The notes under the pieces are model-generated. The model searched no databases and was not told where the DNA came from. It worked only from the letters and a program-made list of their open reading frames with translations. From the NCBI GenBank assembly GCA_037178625.1, contig CM074132.1, positions 558,001 through 622,000 of the forward strand: a stretch of DNA of 64,000 bases. Reading direction: 5' to 3'. Below are positions 62,235-64,000 of the stretch, one piece after another (position 1 is the first letter of the stretch; every line of letters begins with the position of its first letter). Position numbers and translations under genes: made by a program. The stretch comes from Skeletonema tropicum. Taxonomy: Eukaryota; Bacillariophyta; Thalassiosirophyceae; Thalassiosirales; Thalassiosiraceae.

Positions 62235-62983
62235 AGCGTGTTGTTGAGCTTTGTTCAAAAAGGCATCTTGCTAAAAAAATCCTCTACGAAAAAAGATTTT
62301 GAGGGTGATATGTACTGTGTACTAAAAGCCAACTCAGAAAAATCTTGAGTCTTGTTCTTGCTTGTGAGTCAATCCTCTAGAATCTGCCCGGGGGTCGTAC
62401 AATGTTATTTACTTTCATGTACTTTTAGCGCGCCCCCTATAAAGAGACAAGGTCTTCTCCAGGGTCTACCACCCCATGTCAACAGCTCCATTTCTTAATG
62501 AGGTGAAGTGTGGTCTCAAAATGGAATGCGGGGCGGTGGTCGGAACAATGTTTGAAGATACGGACAAGCAAGGAAATCTCGTGCTTGTGTTTGTAGCTAC
62601 TTATATAAAAGATGAACAGGCGCAACGCTAGAAGCTTTGGTTTCAAATATTACACTGCAGCTGTTGCCTACCACGACCTCGAGAAGTGAGCCCAATGCCA
62701 ACATTCAGAGAAAACAAGTATGCAGGATTGGATTTCATCTTCTTGTAGAGTACTAATTACATTGTTAAAAGTTACTACTAGTGTTGAGTCATCATCGCGG
62801 CTTCATGTTATTGAAAAGATAATTCATTACACATGGTTACAAAATCCAAGCTTCGTTCAAGCTTGAGCTGGTCCGAGCTTCGTTCCAGCTTCAGCGAGCT
62901 TTTTAAAGTTGGTTAGTCGCGCGAAGCAGAGCTTATGGTACCCGTCATGCATTACACTCGTCGAGAATCCTCCGGGAAATAAT
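62235..62983. other. Intergenic, no assignable gene
   Basis: AT-rich spacer. A short open stretch at 62540-62630 (MFEDTDKQGNLVLVFVATY) has some protein-like character but no identity. AGCTTCGTTC occurs twice at 62850-62892. Confidence 0.35.
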
Positions 62984-63318
62984 ATGCTTCGTACCTTTGG
63001 CCATTTGATGAATCAATATTCAGCCTCTTATTACGGATACTTGTGGGCTGAAGTGCTCAGGTTAGTAGTTGTTTTGATTACTATGTTCCCCAGTCAATGT
63101 AAAGTATTGATTCTAACTCCTCCTGTTTTTTCAGCGAGGACATGTTCGCGACTAGATTTGAGACGGAAGGAGTTATGAATCCAAAGGTTGGTATGGCTTA
63201 CAGAAAGATGGTACTTGCACCAGGCGGAACTCACAACATTACTGATCACTTGACGAAATTTTTGGGACGACCTCCGAGCAATGAAGCCTTCTTGAAGTCC
63301 AGAGGAATATTGAAATAA
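62984..63318 (+). pseudogene. Isolated 3' end of an M3 oligopeptidase gene
   Basis: Two exons, 62984-63060 and 63135-63318, with an intact 74-bp GT-AG intron, code for the last 85 or so residues of thimet-oligopeptidase-like enzymes. The sequence reads FGHLMNQYSASYYGYLWAEV, then SEDMFATRFETEGVMNPKVG, KMVLAPGGTHNITDHLTKFL and GRPPSNEAFLKSRG. No trace of the zinc-binding HExxH region or of the rest of the catalytic domain is found in the preceding kilobase. Alone it cannot be a peptidase. That the frame and intron are still clean suggests recent capture or truncation. An unusually long intron or an assembly break could also hide the rest of the gene. Confidence 0.75.
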
Positions 63319-63478
63319 GACAGATGTTTAGAAAGCATAGAAGTAATACTACTATGATGGGACCATCTTTGCATCAACCATAGCGTTTGTTGCGCCCTGA
63401 CCCTACTCCTGATAGCGCAATAGTATAAATATCATTATTGTTACGAGAATATAACTTGATTTTGAACGTTCTCACAAC

Positions 63479-64000
63479 TTACGACAATAGCTTTACTATT
63501 TCTTTGGCAAGACTTAACGTGGCCGCCAAAGAACCACGCTCTGCTGGAGTGAAGTTAAACTCCTTGACATTCTTTTCATCGTGGTACGATTCCAAGTAAG
63601 CCTTACAAAATGAGCCAGTGCCTGTTGAAATCACTGCATCACGACATTTTCCACCATGCTCAATCAAACTAGCTACTACAGCGAAAACTCGGTGCATCAG
63701 TTCCAATTGACCGCATTCCAACAGCGTACGGATCATCTCTCCAAACTTTGGACATGCGACAAGGGCGTCCGCGAATTCAGGATGAGGCACAGCCATAGCC
63801 AAACAACCGACAGCAGCCCTAGCACAGGCGAAATTGGTCTCGTAATCAAGTGCAAATGCTACCCAAACTTTGAGATTCTCTTCTTTTTTCAAGTAATCCA
63901 TCATGGTGGGGTGTGGGACCATATTAAGCAAAGCTTCAGTCGCTGCCTGCCGCACCATCTCGTGTTCAGAAAACATGGCGTAGCTGAGAATAGGGATGCC
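63479..64000 (-). CDS. UNC-45/UCS-like myosin chaperone, C-terminal part (gene continues outside window)
   Basis: The frame is open to the window edge, so only the last 173 residues are seen. They are helical armadillo-type repeats: GIPILSYAMFSEHEMVRQAA, ATEALLNMVPHP, TNFACARAAVGCLAMAVPHP, LMHRVFAVVASLIEHGGKC, and a final helix SLAATLSLAKEIVKLLS. VRQAATEALLNM just after a GIPIL segment is the pattern of the UCS domain of UNC-45/CRO1/She4 proteins, which fold and stabilise myosin motor domains with Hsp90. Whether a TPR domain is present upstream cannot be seen. Other armadillo proteins are possible. Confidence 0.65.
   Translation of the reverse strand, partial: GIPILSYAMFSEHEMVRQAATEALLNMVPHPTMMDYLKKEENLKVWVAFALDYETNFACARAAVGCLAMAVPHPEFADALVACPKFGEMIRTLLECGQLELMHRVFAVVASLIEHGGKCRDAVISTGTGSFCKAYLESYHDEKNVKEFNFTPAERGSLAATLSLAKEIVKLLS

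Overview
The window looks like nuclear DNA of a diatom, probably a centric species. Four predicted proteins (at 1.7, 43.1, 43.8 and 49.8 kb) begin with a signal peptide followed by a phenylalanine-centred ASAFAP-type motif, the presequence for import into complex red-lineage plastids. Genes are short and dense on both strands. Introns with clear GT-AG borders are mostly 74-127 bp. Polyasparagine, polyserine and polyaspartate stretches are common. The species cannot be fixed from this sequence alone.

Left part, 1-22.5 kb. It starts with a partial membrane/coiled-coil protein, a plastid-targeted membrane protein, a DOT1-fold methyltransferase and a 1342-residue ankyrin/ubiquitin-like/FG-repeat/cold-shock protein. 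A mobile-DNA island follows (8.4-13.7 kb). It holds a foldback element, a dead MYND gene, the relic of a MULE-type transposase and a 2.1-kb element whose inverted ends carry nested palindromes. Next are a large multi-pass membrane protein with repeated aromatic motifs and a gene joining a Notum/pectin-acetylesterase-like domain to a full ABCG half-transporter. An AlkB-like dioxygenase gene is convergent with that fusion gene.

Middle part, 22.5-43.5 kb. REV3, the catalytic subunit of DNA polymerase zeta, lies head to head with the AlkB-like gene. ATG7 follows, split into two reading frames that overlap by four bases. Then come a 1.9-kb inverted-repeat element containing a small gene, an FkbM-type methyltransferase, a 1.3-kb TIR element flanked by TA, a long membrane-anchored coiled-coil protein, a small acidic protein and a plastid DUF1118-like protein.

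Right part, 43.5-64 kb. Two separate local tandem duplications have the same design. In the first (44.1-49.6 kb) the unit is hotdog thioesterase - MYND protein - SLC10A7-like transporter. In the second (50.8-57.1 kb) it is an unknown acidic protein - GFA/CENP-V protein - cyclophilin. In both, the middle gene is present twice and apparently intact, while the outer genes of the unit are left as fragments at the junction. The window ends with a possible V-ATPase subunit f/RNase K protein, acidic J-domain-like reading frames, a membrane-anchored RS-repeat protein, the isolated 3' end of an M3 oligopeptidase gene and the 3' end of an UNC-45-like gene.

The genes do not form one pathway. Themes are DNA damage tolerance (AlkB-like plus REV3), autophagy (ATG7), plastid proteins, and recent reshaping by duplication and small inverted-repeat elements. 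Several genes change frame at one point. Some changes fit normal introns, others need introns shorter than 60 bp or an assembly error, so those gene models are provisional.
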